The notes: generated by a model not told the origin, from the letters alone. Shown: positions 1 to 12,966, counted from the stretch's first letter. The stretch: DNA of 64,000 nt from Dipylidium caninum (GCA_017562135.1 QEYB01000180.1:1-64000), one strand, 5' to 3'. Translations and numbers: made by a program.

Positions 1-3000
1 CACACAAAAATAAACAACACAAAATCCCACGTCTCTGTGGGGTGTGGGCCGTCCTTCATGGTACCGTCCCTGCCCACCCCCCCCCCACCCCGGCGGCTTT
101 GGTGCAGACCATGGAGCTTGAGACCGGGAGCCTTGTTCGGCCACCTAGCGCCCGGCCGCCTGAACGGCTGGGCGCAGAGATCATCTAAGTATAATCAGCA
201 TTCGCACCTCCGCCGCCGTGATTGGCTCAACTCGTCTTATGTTGGATACCCAAAGGAAGCCGCGTGGTTGAAAGTAGGACTGTGAGGCACGGCCTGAGTA
301 TCAGTAGATGGGAAGAGATATTTTCCTCGTTCCATACTCCCACCTCATATCCTTGAATATTATTGTCCCTTGCTGTCCAAATTACCATGTTGGCTATGAT
401 AACATTAATTTTGCCTGTTCTGCGTCACATCCTCACGTCTCCGGCGACCGTCAAAGAGCAGTAATTCCGCCAGCGGGCACCGTACTGATCGCAGCGGCGG
501 ATTGCCGGCGTCCCTCGCGGAAAGTTGTTAAGTGTGCGCTCTCCGGTGACCCATCGAGTGGAGTTTTATTTATGCGTCGTTTGTGTGATTCATTCATCCT
601 AATTTTGAGGTTGCGGAGAATACAAACAAGAAAGCTGTAGCGAACTTATGTAGAATCGGTGATATTCGTCAATTAAGCAAGAGAATGGCGACCGTAGTCA
701 CAAAGCTGCAAGGACACGCCTATCATGGAACAAAACGAATGCCTCTTTCGGCAGCCACGACCGAGCCGCACCACCCTTCGGCCGGGGTGGATCTATCCGT
801 CCAAAGCCAGAAAAAAACGAACCAGTTCACTTCGCCAAAACCCACCAGTCAGCAGAAAATAAGGCACGCAGACGTCAGCAAATAAAGAGTTGGACAGAGA
901 TAACTACTTTGTGGACCATAGGGCTGCGCGAACCGCTGCGTACCCACCTCGACCCCGCCCCTCTGGGCAAAACTGGTACCTTTCTTCACGCAAAATGGTC
1001 GAAGTTTGCCCTTCCCCTCTCCCCATCGGTAGCTTTGTGGATTGCCGTAAACATCAACCACACACCAGTTTTAAAGTTTGGTTAGGGAGTCAAAAACGAG
1101 CGCTTACTCTATTACAAAAAACCCTCATGGCAAAATTGCTCTGGCACTTTTAGCGTTATAGTTGGTGCAGGCATGAAAGTGGAGCGTCGAAGGCAATTGC
1201 AATCTCTACGTACTTCGGTATAGCCGAAGGGACCGAGTAAAAAGTAGGCCTACCTCGAGGCGTGGGCCACACCTCGGGGCCCCGTGAAGAGGAGCCGTCG
1301 ATGCACCCCGAAGCGACCTAAACCTAAAAGAGGCACGGGAGCAAGTCGTGTTGGGACTGAGGCGACTGTTTGGCCCACTTAACGGGTTTAACCGGCATCG
1401 TCTGACGACTAACCGGTCTCCATCCGCCGCCTAGCCAACGCGTATCTTAGGTTCGATCTAACAGTGTATTCTCTAGTCCCTTCGCACGTCTCGACATCAC
1501 TCCCCAATATCCGTGTCACGTTAGAACGTGACGTGGGAGCCTCTGGAATCTCCTAACCGCAGAAATGGAAGTCTTGATTTTATCTTCAAACTAGAAACAC
1601 TGGGCAGCGTGGCAGCCTCCCCTCGAGAGTGCGTGCGTGCGCGCCCGGCTATTACCAAAGCGCAGCCGCAAAACTAACTCCCACCTGCCTCTTACTCTTA
1701 ACCCGACGAGACATCTCCCCGTCTAGACAATGCGTGTGATCGCCACCCCAACTTGTGGCCATGGGCTCTCCGTTTTTGCTCATACTCACTACTTCTACGT
1801 GGGCGCCCTATTCACTGACCATACTCAAAAATAATAATTAAGTAAGGCCAGGCAGATTAGTGCGCTTTTTTATTCCACGGTGGCTCCGTGGCATGCCGCT
1901 TAACGTGTCCACCACTGATGTCTCGGCGCTATTTAGTTAACGAAAGGTTTGCTGGTTGTGGGACCGGAAACCCTTGTACCAAACTATCGTTTGGTCGTCT
2001 GAGGGAAGCCCACTTTCCGTCCATGGTGCAAGTGAGTTGCGTGCTTCCTTTGCGCACCGTAGCTGCGCAATTCCTCTCCCAGCGGAACATGCCTTGCTAT
2101 TTATTACCCGCTCACCTGGGAGGAGCTGCACCCAGGTTCTACGGTGATCTGACAGCTCCTCTTCTCCTCCTGACAACTGACTGCCTGTGGCTGATGGTTT
2201 CGATTTGAAGTAACTCTGTGCAATTAAGCATTGCCCTGATGGTTTTCTATCCTGCTGTTTCGCTAAGTTGACTGATGATGCTGTACGCGACAATGAGTGC
2301 ATTATTTTAACTGCTAGCTCCCGGATGGCCTCCATTTCGTCTCCAATCATTGTAAGTCGACCAAGTCGGCATAGCAGTGTGTCGTTGGACTGGAAGCGAC
2401 AGGAGCATGACCGCTGCTCCTCTCACCTTCGTGCAGCCCTAAAAGCATATACCCGACGAAAAGGTCCTCCCGTGAGAGTACGGATGGAAGACCTTCTCCG
2501 CGACGCGACTTGCATCAGCTTGCACCTCGTGCCTGACTGATCAGTTAATAGGCACCGATTTATTCATCGGCGACAATGGAGACCGCAGTGCATCAATCAG
2601 GGGGCAACGGCACTTGGCAAACCAGCTCAAAGGAATGAATGTATCTTCCAAAGGCTTCTGGAATCACGCCAACTGACAAATGAGATGACTTTCTAAGTGA
2701 TTGAGGACCAATGTGCGAGGCTATAATTTGTGAGGAATGCTGGAATATGTGATTTTAAAACATCCCCAGCAGGCGTACGGAAAAGACATAAATCCTCGGG
2801 GCAATTGAAACACTTTTTGTATACGCACTCAGAGTACATGCACAGAGGCTATTTGTCTCCAGCGGAAGGACTTCCTGCCCACTTTTTAATTGTGATCTCG
2901 CGTGCAGCGTCAGGTACCATACTTTTGACACACCGGCCATGCAAATTATGCGCAGAAGTGCAAATGAGGCCTTCGTTGCAAGGGAGGGAACGCTCATCCT

Positions 3001-4078
3001 ACCTGCCTTTGTCCCCGGCACGCACGAGGAAAGGCTGCAATTAGTTATCAAAATAGTCACTTCCTCAGAAGCGTCTATTCAACCTCGTTGGTGGGCAACT
3101 CAGGCACTTCCCCTGCCGCAGAGAGTATAGCGGCGAGAACTTTTGCTGATGGAACAAACATCGGTGTGCTCGTAATGACCTCTGGGAAAGTGCACTTACC
3201 TGGTAAATGTACATTTTGACTCGTGACTTTGCAGATGTAAGCGCATTACACGCTCCCCCGTCGCCATGCGTGGGTGTGGGCTCCGGTCAAGACGGGCCAC
3301 CTTTCTCGCTCCTGCGCATCGCCCTCCCCGTAACCGCCCGAGTACCGAGGAAGGTGGGACAAAAACCTGCGTCTCTCCGCATTATCAGGGGATTAGCGTT
3401 TGAAACGGGCAACAGGCGGCCTCAGAAGTATCTCGACATCGACTGCCTCCACCCGACTTCGCACTCGGCGCTTCCTGTCTAAACACAAAAATTTAGCTGT
3501 TTTTGCGTACGTCCCAGTTTTTTTCCGAGGGCAGCGTATACAAAACTTCCTCAACGAATTAACGCGGCCAGGGAAGAGCTGCCTTGCTGCTGTTGTTTAG
3601 GAGCACGTTGTGCAAACAAACCATGGACAGGGCGCGCAAAATGGGGCCTGTAGAAAGTTGCAGCCCCATCACTCTAACTAGGAACGATTAGTTTGGATCC
3701 CCCGCGGCAGGAACAAATAGCCTCTTTTCGAAAAGGAGACATATTTCGTTTTCTGAGTTAACCCTTCAAAGCTGCATCTAACTCAGCTTGCACTCCACAA
3801 GTTCAACGAGAAAGACTTACTAGCCTGCTGAAATATCTGGGCTGGATTATCTTGGACTTACTCGCGAAGGCCTCATGATCAGCTTGACTGGAGGCTTTCG
3901 ACCTCGAACCGCCTGTCGCACTGTGCCTATTACAGCAGTGAGTAGACAAACAACGGAAGGAACCTTGTGGGCCTCTCGACTTGTACTTAAGTGCCTAGCC
4001 CCTCGCGACGGCATTATGGCTGCCACGGCTTTGACCCTACTTCTTCGAGAACAGTTATAAATCTAATCCAACAAAAGG

Positions 4079-4573
4079 TTAGGACGCTCTCAACCGTGGA
4101 CATTCTTCCCTATCCCTCCGCAGGAGTCGAGGATAAAGAGGCTGTAATTCGTACATTCTCCTTAAAAGACCTAAAATTATATTGAATTTCCATATATTAA
4201 CTTTGGCGTAGCTCAATCCGGCAGCCGCGGAAAACACTCGCAACCCCTCCTCCGGACGCAATTTGGGGTAGTCAGTCGAGAGACACGCACGAAAAGCCGA
4301 CAAGCACTCGGCGTGACAGGCAGTCAGGGTTAAGCTCGCCTGGTCCATAGATCGTCCTGATATTAAGCGGCTACGCGTCAGCATTGAGATGATTGCCTCC
4401 CTAAAGAGGCCTTTTGTTTTCTCAACAAGCAGGACGAAGGTCTTTAGTTGAGTAAAGTAAATGGCTACCTTCTCACCAGACGGTGCAAAGTGGCCTCGGC
4501 ATCTGGCCTGATCGAAGGCATTTCGAGAGTATCTTATGGCGGTGTTGACGAAATCGACTGCTGCGTCGTTCAC
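4079..4573 (-). other. Weak candidate coding exon, unknown
   Basis: A 164-codon open stretch whose translation is fairly balanced and helical in places (for example the string KTKGLFREAIISMLTRSRL) and contains a Cys/His cluster (TACHAECLSAFRACLS). I do not recognise a family. The frame continues over a possible donor just after the codons for GLSYAK near 4210. There is no clear acceptor and no linked exon of known identity. It may be chance, or a fragment of a gene or repeat. Confidence 0.2.
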
Positions 4574-7145
4574 GAGCCATTACTTCGTGTGGGGACTCAA
4601 CTTACTCATCCGCGGGTCGGGCCGATGTCTGCTCATGAAAGTATGGTTAATCGCAGGAAATACACACGCGAATGCAATTGTGGCCACAGGGGAGGTGGAT
4701 GCTGTCTTCTTAAACTGGCAGAGGACTGACTGATGAGACTTTCGACTCAAACTCCATTCTTACGTCAGCTTCCTATATTGCCTTAAGTGAGGAAATAATA
4801 TTGGCCACTAGTGGGAAAGGGTCATTTGATCCACACCGCAGCCCCACACCAAATACCGGGTAGGCTGACGCTGGTGACAGAGAGGTTCGCAACAGCCGCA
4901 AATACAAATTGAGTTTCCCTGAAACCCCGAGATTTCGGCCGGGAGAACACGGCCGTAGTGAGTGACGCAAGGGGAGGAACACACCGCGTCGGTCGAAGTC
5001 TCGAGGTCCCGGACCGCATTATACACGTCATAACCGAGCTCTGCGTCATAAATGTACAATGGGTGCCATTGTGTGGGGATCGGGATGGGCTGACGACTGT
5101 GCAGAATTGAAAGTAACTTTTTATGTCCACGTGAGTCATGGTCACAAGGTAGTAGACCACTTGGCCACCTCAACGGAGTCCTGTCAACCCTCCCATTTGA
5201 ACGCCCACAATTAATGGGGTGAGTCAGATGCAACCCGGCGTCCGACACGCGCCCGTCGCGTCCGACCGAGCCAACGGGGATGGGCAGAGCTGTTCTGAGC
5301 TGGTTGTCGCTTGAGCAGGGGAACCGGCGCGTTATGCGAACTTTGTGACACTTCTACCGAACTGCTTCCGTTGCGCCTCCGCTTCCAGCCCCCATCCGCC
5401 CTCCCGCCCCCACCCCCCCCCTCTCGCCTCAAACGCCGCCGCACAGCTCCGCGTCACGCGTAGTAGTGAGAGTCGGGAGAGCGCACTTAATTTATATGTG
5501 GATTGTGAAAAAGACGGACAGGGGAGGTAGCTAACTAACTTTTTTAAAAACTTGTAGTTTGTTGAAATGGCTGCCTCGCTGCGTACGTGGCCCCTTTCAT
5601 TTGGAAAAAAAGAGAGTTGACTTCTACGTTGATGCAGTCGAGCATGAGACAAACTGTACGACACTGAGCGTCAAGCAATTGGAAAGATTAACCACCCATA
5701 CTAGACGGGGAGGATTTCTCTTTGAAAGGAACACGCAACCACTTCTATGCCAGCCCTCCCTACTTGGTCCGGGTCCTTCGCCTATGCACTTAGCACGCTA
5801 CATGGAAACGACTTGAAAGGGGCCACTTTCACCACTGTTCGCGCATCCACAGCTAGAAGTGTCCCCACCTAAGCGGAGAAGGGCGATGGTGAGATGCCAC
5901 TCCAAAGTACGCAGCATCCGAGCTCTCCCGTGGTGCCCCATCGCGGCTAAGAGTGCAACCGAGCCCTCGTTTGGCCCACCCGGGACCATGGGGTTGCTCG
6001 TCGTCTACCGGATTTGGGCCCGCCGCCCGCCATCCATTAGCCACAGCAGCAGGTACCATTCCCTCTCGCTTCGTGTACAATTTGATTTGGTAGGAAGAGA
6101 GGGAAGGGTGGTAAGCATTTCTTGAAAGTCGGTGCCGTTCTCGTATGCATACATGACAGATTTCTTCCTACCTAAAACGGGACTTCTCGCGTCGAGGCGA
6201 AAAAAATGTTGAATTCCTGTTGCCTACCCTGCATCCTCATCTCTGTGGAGGCAGGCGAGGAACACGTCGAAACAGGCTCCTGTATAAATCAGGCACTCAA
6301 GGCCAAAACGGCCGACGCCTAAAAAACGGGCGAAAATTAAATTACAATCCAACACCCGGCGCATATATTCGACCCCTTTGGACAAGCACGGGGGGCGTGG
6401 AAGAATATTCTTCTGCACCCCGTCCCCGGGTCAACTGGCGCTACACAATGCAAGTGGGGCTTACGTGGCCTGAAGAGATTCTCCCAACCCGTCGCTGACC
6501 AAGAGACATCTCAGTGCGCCATCATGGCTGCTAATCGGCGCAATGACGACTGCCTCCTCCCCTCTGCGCTCCTTTCGTTCTTAGGTGCCATGTTTTGTCT
6601 ATCTATTGCTCGCATTCAACGTGAAGGCCTACAACATTCCAAAAAGAGCTGGTGAACGTGTTCGACTATTAAATGGAATGGAGGGTTTCCCTCACTGTCC
6701 ATTTTTGCGTGGAGACTATTCGTCAACTGGCTGCGCCGCACCCGGCGGACTGTTCTGACTGGAAGCTCGGACACACCCTTCGGCATTTCTTTTAAACTCA
6801 GGGTTGAGCACAACAAACGCCTTCAAAGATGTGCTTCTGAAAACTTCCTGAATAGGAGGTAAAATCGGAATGAAGTGGAATGCCTAATTAGCGAAAGTCG
6901 ACTGAGTATCCGTACGGACCTATCGCGGAAATGTCATCTCGTTCTTCTCCACACCAGCGCCATCAGACAGCCTACTGTAGAGCGCGATGCGCCTGGCCAT
7001 CCTCACTCGGCATGTCTGTAAAATGGCGCCTTCAAAAGAAGGTCGATGATATCCTTCGGGTAAGAGGACACGTCTGGAATCGCGGACCGAAGCATCAACT
7101 TATAAAATGCCTCAAATGAAGCACTTATTCCTTCCCAATTTCAAT

Positions 7146-7199
7146 ATGAGTCGAAATCCCACTCAGGTGGTTATGAGTCGAAATCCCACTCAGGTGGTT
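7146..7199. repeat. Perfect 27-bp tandem duplication
   Basis: Two exact head-to-tail copies of a 27-bp unit, 7146-7172 and 7173-7199, each beginning ATGAGTCGAAATCCCACT. A related string (GTCGAAATCCTACT) occurs once more near 8169, so the unit may derive from a dispersed repeat. Confidence 0.9.
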
Positions 7200-9312
7200 G
7201 TCAGCCATTATTTACTGTCTGTTGGTGTCGCAGCTTTGTCTTGCTCTCGTTTTAACATTTTATAATAGGCTTGATGGGAGCAAGCAAGTCGCCATGAAGC
7301 AGAATTCGTTCATGCCGACGACAATTTTCTGCCTTTGTTGATTGTGTCGGTACAACTTCGTGTTGTGTGGAAGTCTTTTGCAAGCCTCAATTGCCTCGAA
7401 TTTTCGGAACCACCAGTTTGTCGGGGGTGAACCATCCCGACTGCTGCATCCTCTAAGCCTCCTCCGCCGTAGAAGCCCCCCCCCCTCCCCTTTTTGGCCA
7501 CGTCGTAAAGGTGAAGGGGGCATTGTGTGCTCACTCCGCTATTCGGCGGGAAAAAGAATGCAGACGAAGTCTTTACGACATCCAACCTTTCACTGCATCG
7601 AGCACTCGTGTCTTGGTGTGCATAAGCAGCAGATGCCACACGACGAGTGGGCAATAAATCGAGTGATGGCTTTACCATAACACTTACTGAACGACCTTTT
7701 CTCTGGCTGATAGGCTTTTTGCCCAAATATGTCTGTCGGCACTTGCCGGTGGTTATGAATGGATGCACTGGGCAGGAAATTTAAGTTGAAGTAATTTTCG
7801 GACTTCCACGAAGCTCGCAACAATCACATACCACGTGGTACACCACGAGGTGAGAGATGGTCCGCGGCACAGTCGACGCGATCATTCCTTCGTTGCGCAA
7901 GTACTTTCAACGTCGCACCTCCCCATATTCCCCGTCTTCCACTGAAAATTAATTAACCAGGACTGTGTATTTTACTGCAACTACGTTTGAGGCTCATCGC
8001 CTCATTGGACCGGTCTTCGGACTCGACCGGGGGAAATGTAGAAATGGAGCCGACGAGAGAGATATTGACAAGAGTCAGGAAGGCAGGATGGTTTCGGAAA
8101 ACAGGAGGGTGGTAATCGTTCGACTTCGACCACACGATCAACCCGTGTGCTTCTCGCGCTTCAGGTAGGTCGAAATCCTACTGTGAAGTCAACGTCTCCA
8201 ACTAGCCTGCCGCATTGCGGTGAGCACCACTATGGACCACAGAGGTGCTCGCAGGCCTTGGACTGTGCGCACCTCGGCGCACCTGAGGCGAGGTCAGGTG
8301 AAGTAAACGCTGACTGCTCCGATCAGAGTCCCGAGTCGCGCCTCAAGCACCGAAGGGTAGAGTAAAAAGTTCGGGATTCCGTTGTCGTGTGGTGGATTGG
8401 CATGGTCCTCTTTAATCTCTTCTTATAAAACTATCCAAAGTCATGATCACATGACCGTGAGCTTCTTTTTGCCACTTTAATAACAGAAAATCCATTTTAT
8501 CCACCATCCACCAAAATAGTCATTCTTGTACGTTCTGAAAAGCCGAAAAGGAGAAGGTTTTAGGGACGTCACAGTGCATTTCGCCAATGAATGAAACATT
8601 TAATTTGACTACTACAGTAATGGGTAAGTTGTCAAGCCATTAATGCGTCCTTGCAGAAGCTTGAGCAGGATATTTAAGACTTTCTCTGTGCAGTGTGCTC
8701 AATACAAGCCATGGGGCAATGCAAGTGCACATCTGATTGCGAGGATGAAGGGCCGGGAAAACGCAGTGCTCACCATTCTCCTCTCATCGAAACGAGGAAG
8801 CAGCGAAAAGGGTGCACGAACCGGCATAACTGCGTGCGCTGAGAGGCCGCTGACTCCACAGCTCAGAGCTACCAACTCTCCTTCGGTATGCTTCTTGGTC
8901 CGGCTCAGCTTCGCCACCGTGTGGGTTGTTCACACACAAGATCAGTGATTTTAGGTTTGACAACACCATAGTGGGGCCATCGAGCCACCTTAAACTCGCT
9001 CGATGCGTTTTGGCGTTCTAACGTTGGCCCGCTACTGGACGACTCTCCGAATCACTAACTCCGTGCCTCGAGCTCTTTCAAGGATTTTTCTCAAACAGCT
9101 TCTTTAAGATTACATCTATGCAGGTCCCTGGGTCCCCTGGCCACCGGCACTCACTAATGATGTTTCCCGTTGCTAGAATAGTTGGGCTTACACAATGCCA
9201 GCAGAATAAGCTTCTTTGTTGGCCATATATCTCTGCCTTATCTTTGTTATCAGCTGTGCTACCATTCTAACGAACGGTCTTCCCCTATCTGCGCTGCGTA
9301 TCGCGCTCACAC

Positions 9313-9647
9313 CCTGCCTTGCCTGCCTCCTTCCTCAAACCGGTCGACTTTGATGTCAATTAATGGGTGCTCAGGCGGCTGAGTCATTTCCCCAGCAATG
9401 GGCAGATTTTGACTCGTATTGTTTGTTTGTACACTGGCAGCGTTCAATAACTCGCCATTCCCCACATCCCCCCGAACAGCGTCAAGTTGGTCTGAGGTCT
9501 GAGGAGTGCGCTGATACCCCAGTCTGAGTGAGCGCCTATTCGCGTCTCGGCGTTGTTCTAGTCGAACCTCACAATTGCCGTGTAGTGGAAACTCCGACAG
9601 CAGCAACGGGGGCCTCTCAGAAATGAAGACTGAGCTACTAGACGCCA
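9313..9647 (-). other. Candidate internal coding exon, unknown gene
   Basis: On the minus strand a pyrimidine-rich acceptor (TCTTACCTACCAG) precedes 335 bases that read open, starting with two bases of a split codon, and end at a possible donor AGG|GTGTGA. The translation is hydrophilic and looks like a disordered segment of a real protein (for example PQTSDQLDAVRGDVGNGELL). No family is recognised and no partner exon was found on the same strand, so this could be chance. Confidence 0.3.
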
Positions 9648-11460
9648 CTGGTAGGTAAGACGAATTACTGATTTACAGAAGTATGAATGGAAATTTTACT
9701 GATTTGCATTAGACTTGAGAAGAAAGGGACTGAACACCTCATGACGACATGTTAGACATGCCAAACCAAGATGACTAAATCCCCAACTTTTGTCGCCAGG
9801 TGTAAATTTAACTTCATCATTTTGAGGTTTAAGTTACCACTTGGTTCGCATCACAACCTAGGAAATGGTGATGCGTTGGACTTAACACAAATTAGAGGAG
9901 ACCCTCCGCAAGAAATGCCCAAAATCTCGGCACTCACAGACATCGTCACTACTTGTAGAGCCTGTTGCCACAGTTGCCAGTCAAGACATATCCCCCATTC
10001 ACTTCATCCTTATGCCCCAGTCAAGGTAAAACGGCAGAGGATTAAAGCTTTGTTAATGCGCTGGTGGAACGTCACTGTTACGACTTGTTATGTTTCTATC
10101 ACGTGTAGAGGATTAGAATAACACCTCAAGGCCATTTAGTTAATTAGCTAATAATGCATACGGCAGAATGGACGAATGGAGAATTTCGGATTTACGACAA
10201 AAGTCCAAAAGGTGTACCTTCATTAAAACCTAGGCTTAATTATTCAAAAGTATTTTCACCTTGGAACTCGCACTGATTACCCACGTAGTCCTGAAAGCAT
10301 GCTTCCTCACGATGTAATTTTAATTTAACAAACGTGAGCTTTCGAATAAGACGATAAAAACACAGCCTCCAAGGCAACTGAGCGCAGAACACCCTAACTC
10401 AACATACACCGCGCGGTTTACGCCGCAAGAACTAAAACGGCTGAGCTTGTGCATCGTTTCCCGAAAAAAAATTACGCAGGCAGAAGCGCAAAGGACTCGC
10501 CGCTACGTACTGGCACAAGGTGACAGTGAGACCTGTCGCGCTGAAACCTCCCAGCATTTAAATTCAAGACCTGTGAACACCTGGCTAGAGAACATGTGCA
10601 AATGTACGCTCTTGCAAACAAGCACTGTTCCAAATATCTTCTGCTCTCCCCAAACGCGGTCAGGATACATACACATGAGGGCCCTTAACTCCTTCCTAAA
10701 CCCTCCGGCAGATGATTTACCGACTTGACCGAGTGAGCGTACAAGTGCGCGATGAGTGGTGGTGTTGGATAGTTTTCGGCAAGTTGGCAGTGGAACACAC
10801 CGAGGAAGTGACTCAACACGATCTCCAGGCGCAAGTATTCCCACGTCCGCCATCCTCCCTCCACGCTGGTCTCCTTCAATTTCAAGGTCTTGGGCCTGTT
10901 ACACCAAAAAGCACAGCCACGTGTTCGAGGGCATCCTCCAGGGAACCGGGTTACAAACAAGAAATTATTCCATTCAGATAATACAATCCCACATTTCCAT
11001 GCATGAGCCTGATGATTCGTGAATGCCTACACCAGACAGAAAACCTTACTAAATACCCATAAGTAGCATCGTCCTTCCCAGTCATAGGTTAGTTTGACAG
11101 TCTAACATCCTCCCAGTTCAGTACGAGAGCAAACAACTCAACATTCAATGGAACTCTCAATTTTACTATTGAGTTAACCAGTAAGTCGCAAGTAACCACG
11201 TGGAATAACAGAGAAAGATATTGGGACGTTTCAGGGGATAAAGTACAATCAAAGGCCTGATAGTGTTTTGACGTCGACGAAAATAGCTTCGGAATTCTAC
11301 TACATAAACCCTCGCATATAACTTTTACCCAAATTTAATACGGAAACAACCGCAAACCGGAAAAGGCTTTGAGGTTAGATCGTACACCGAGTGCGCTGCA
11401 CAAAGCAAGCATGGAAACAGTTACCAAAAAAACACAATTCTTGAGTCTTGTTATTCAAAA

Positions 11461-11466
11461 TTTATT
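11461..11466 (-). promoter_or_regulatory. AATAAA polyadenylation signal overlapping EMC3 stop
   Basis: The minus strand reads TTT TAA TAAA at the end of the EMC3 frame, so a canonical AATAAA hexamer begins at the second base of the stop codon. If used, cleavage would leave a 3' UTR of only about 10-30 bases. Confidence 0.5.
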
Positions 11467-12324
11467 AAAATACATGAATAAGACGAGCCTCACAACCACT
11501 AAGAGCCCATTTATGCTGCACAACCTCTAGGGCCTCCCACTCAGCTTTGAATGCCTTTTGCATGTCGGGTGGTTGTTGAGGCGTCGCCGTCATCTGCTCC
11601 TGCATAAAGAGAGGCTGACCCGCGGCATTATCGGAACCGAGAACTAAGTCATGTAAACTTCTTAGGCCAAATATGTTTAAGAAATACCACGAGGCTGAGC
11701 TCACCCTAGATAAGCGGCTCTAAAGGCAAACTCAAAAAATACCATGAAGCGTCCAATGATACGAGAGTTTCGCAACCACGTTGTAGCATCGGTTTGAAGC
11801 GATAAGTAAGAGGAAAGGGAACTTTTGTTGTGAGGAATCCGGAAAATGCCCAATTAATCCAGCCACCGATAACTAGCATTGGTACGACATTTAACATGTT
11901 ACCCTTCATCATATCGCTAAGCATTGAGGGATCTTGCAATCATCACGTGAATTATCGTACCTGTCATAGGGTTCTTCACGGAATTTTCCCGCTTCTGAGT
12001 TTTGAAGAAGCCAGTTTCGTTATCATTGAAAAAATGCTTGCGCATCTTAAAACCCTGAAAAAGTGAAATTTTAAAGTAATAACAACATTGCGAGTGATAT
12101 AATTCCCGTTCTCCCTAAGAAGACGGCTTCTTATCAGAGCATGGCTAGCAGAATTAGTGTGCGGAAAGGAGCTACCTATCGGACACCGCTTGCAGATCGG
12201 GTTTTTTGTCAGAGACCATTAGTACTGTAAGATAGTGTCGAATTACTCCATAGAAGAAGGTAATTAGGACGATAGGGAGGAAGACCCAGAACCGTATCGC
12301 AGAATCCAGGAGTAGCTCGGCCAT
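11465..12324 (-). CDS. EMC3: ER membrane protein complex subunit 3 (EMC3/TMEM111)
   Basis: EMC3 is the Oxa1/YidC-family insertase core of the ER membrane protein complex, inserting tail-anchored and multipass proteins. Five exons are seen: 12324-12176, 12144-12087, 12054-11961, 11932-11743 and 11705-11465. They join in frame to give 243 residues, against about 261 in human. Diagnostic strings are [19 protein letters not shown] at the start (first membrane helix), [28 protein letters not shown] near residue 107, [17 protein letters not shown] (helix), [27 protein letters not shown] and [14 protein letters not shown]. The ATG at 12324 aligns with the family start. The four introns are 31, 32, 28 and 37 bp, all GT-AG. 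The protein stops about 18 residues earlier than human, losing the acidic C-terminal tail. It lies head to head with the PWWP gene. Family identity is clear; splice sites are by hand. Confidence 0.93.
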
Positions 12325-12872
12325 AGAAGCAGACGGAGAACTGCAGACAGATCGCAGTTGCGCGGGAAGCTTAAACAAATGCCAATAATATGTTGGTCAC
12401 ATACAAACGGACTAGCCATTGTGTCAAGGTTTAATTTCACGGTTTTTCTACGAAGCTTAGGAATGTAAATAATGCAATTGAACGGCTCGATGTTATGAAG
12501 ACAGAAATATTGTAGTTGGCAACGTGGCAAAGTTGCGCAAAAAGTAACTTAGTAAAAAAAACAATGTGTATAAGCTCACAGAATGATTCTCCCATTTGCT
12601 CCACGTATGTCCTTAAGCGTCCTTCTATAAGCAATAAAACTCGCACCTCTAAATAGAATAACTGGTACAGTCAATTAAAGCGCTTTTGAGAAATCAAAAT
12701 TTATATTATAAACCAATTCATGGCAGATGTTTATTGTTTGAATGGATCCCGTTTCGTATGTGTGAGAGAATCGGCTTGTGGGTAGTTTCTTTCGCATTCC
12801 TCTAGTGTATCCTCCTTCATACTTTTACCTCAGGAACATTCAACCAATGTTGATTCTTGAGAAATAAGTTAA
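12325..12872. promoter_or_regulatory. Shared intergenic region of a head-to-head gene pair
   Basis: About 0.55-0.64 kb separates the EMC3 start codon (minus) from the first transcribed sequence I can infer for the PWWP gene (plus). No other gene fits in the gap, so it must hold both promoters, possibly as one bidirectional promoter. CCAAT pentamers occur at about 12710 and 12845. No TATA box is obvious in a convincing place. The promoter role is inferred from gene layout. Confidence 0.5.
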
Positions 12873-12885
12873 ATAATGTCCTCAG

Positions 12886-12956
12886 GTATGTATTGTTTCC
12901 TTACTCTAACCTTACATCCGCGCCCCAGTCACTTAACCCCTCTTTTATTATTTTAG
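12886..12956 (+). other. Candidate 5'-UTR intron of the PWWP gene
   Basis: A donor CAG|GTATGT and a pyrimidine-rich acceptor (CTTTTATTATTTTAG) bracket 71 bases. The acceptor lies 10 bases before the ATG at 12967. Removing the intron places a short upstream ORF (ATG at 12876) so that its TGA overlaps the main ATG as TGATG. The acceptor could alternatively receive a spliced leader in trans, as flatworms do. Confidence 0.5.
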
Positions 12957-12966
12957 GTACCATCTG

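Larger units (their letters stand above)
1..11460. other. Gene-poor flank, no recognised gene
   Basis: I read both strands and found no exon belonging to a family I recognise. Open frames of 60-160 codons are frequent here but overlap each other on both strands, as expected in GC-balanced non-coding DNA. A poly-C tract lies near 80-93 and another near 7480-7493. Two stretches with somewhat protein-like translations (minus strand 4079-4573 and 9313-9647) are listed separately as weak candidates. A tandem duplication is at 7146-7199. No tRNA, rRNA or snRNA was recognised. Confidence 0.55.

Noticed and set aside
7300..7440. Short translation with an ADD motif (FVHADDNFLPLL), hinting at reverse transcriptase
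   Set aside because: No other reverse transcriptase or endonuclease motif is found before or after it in any frame.
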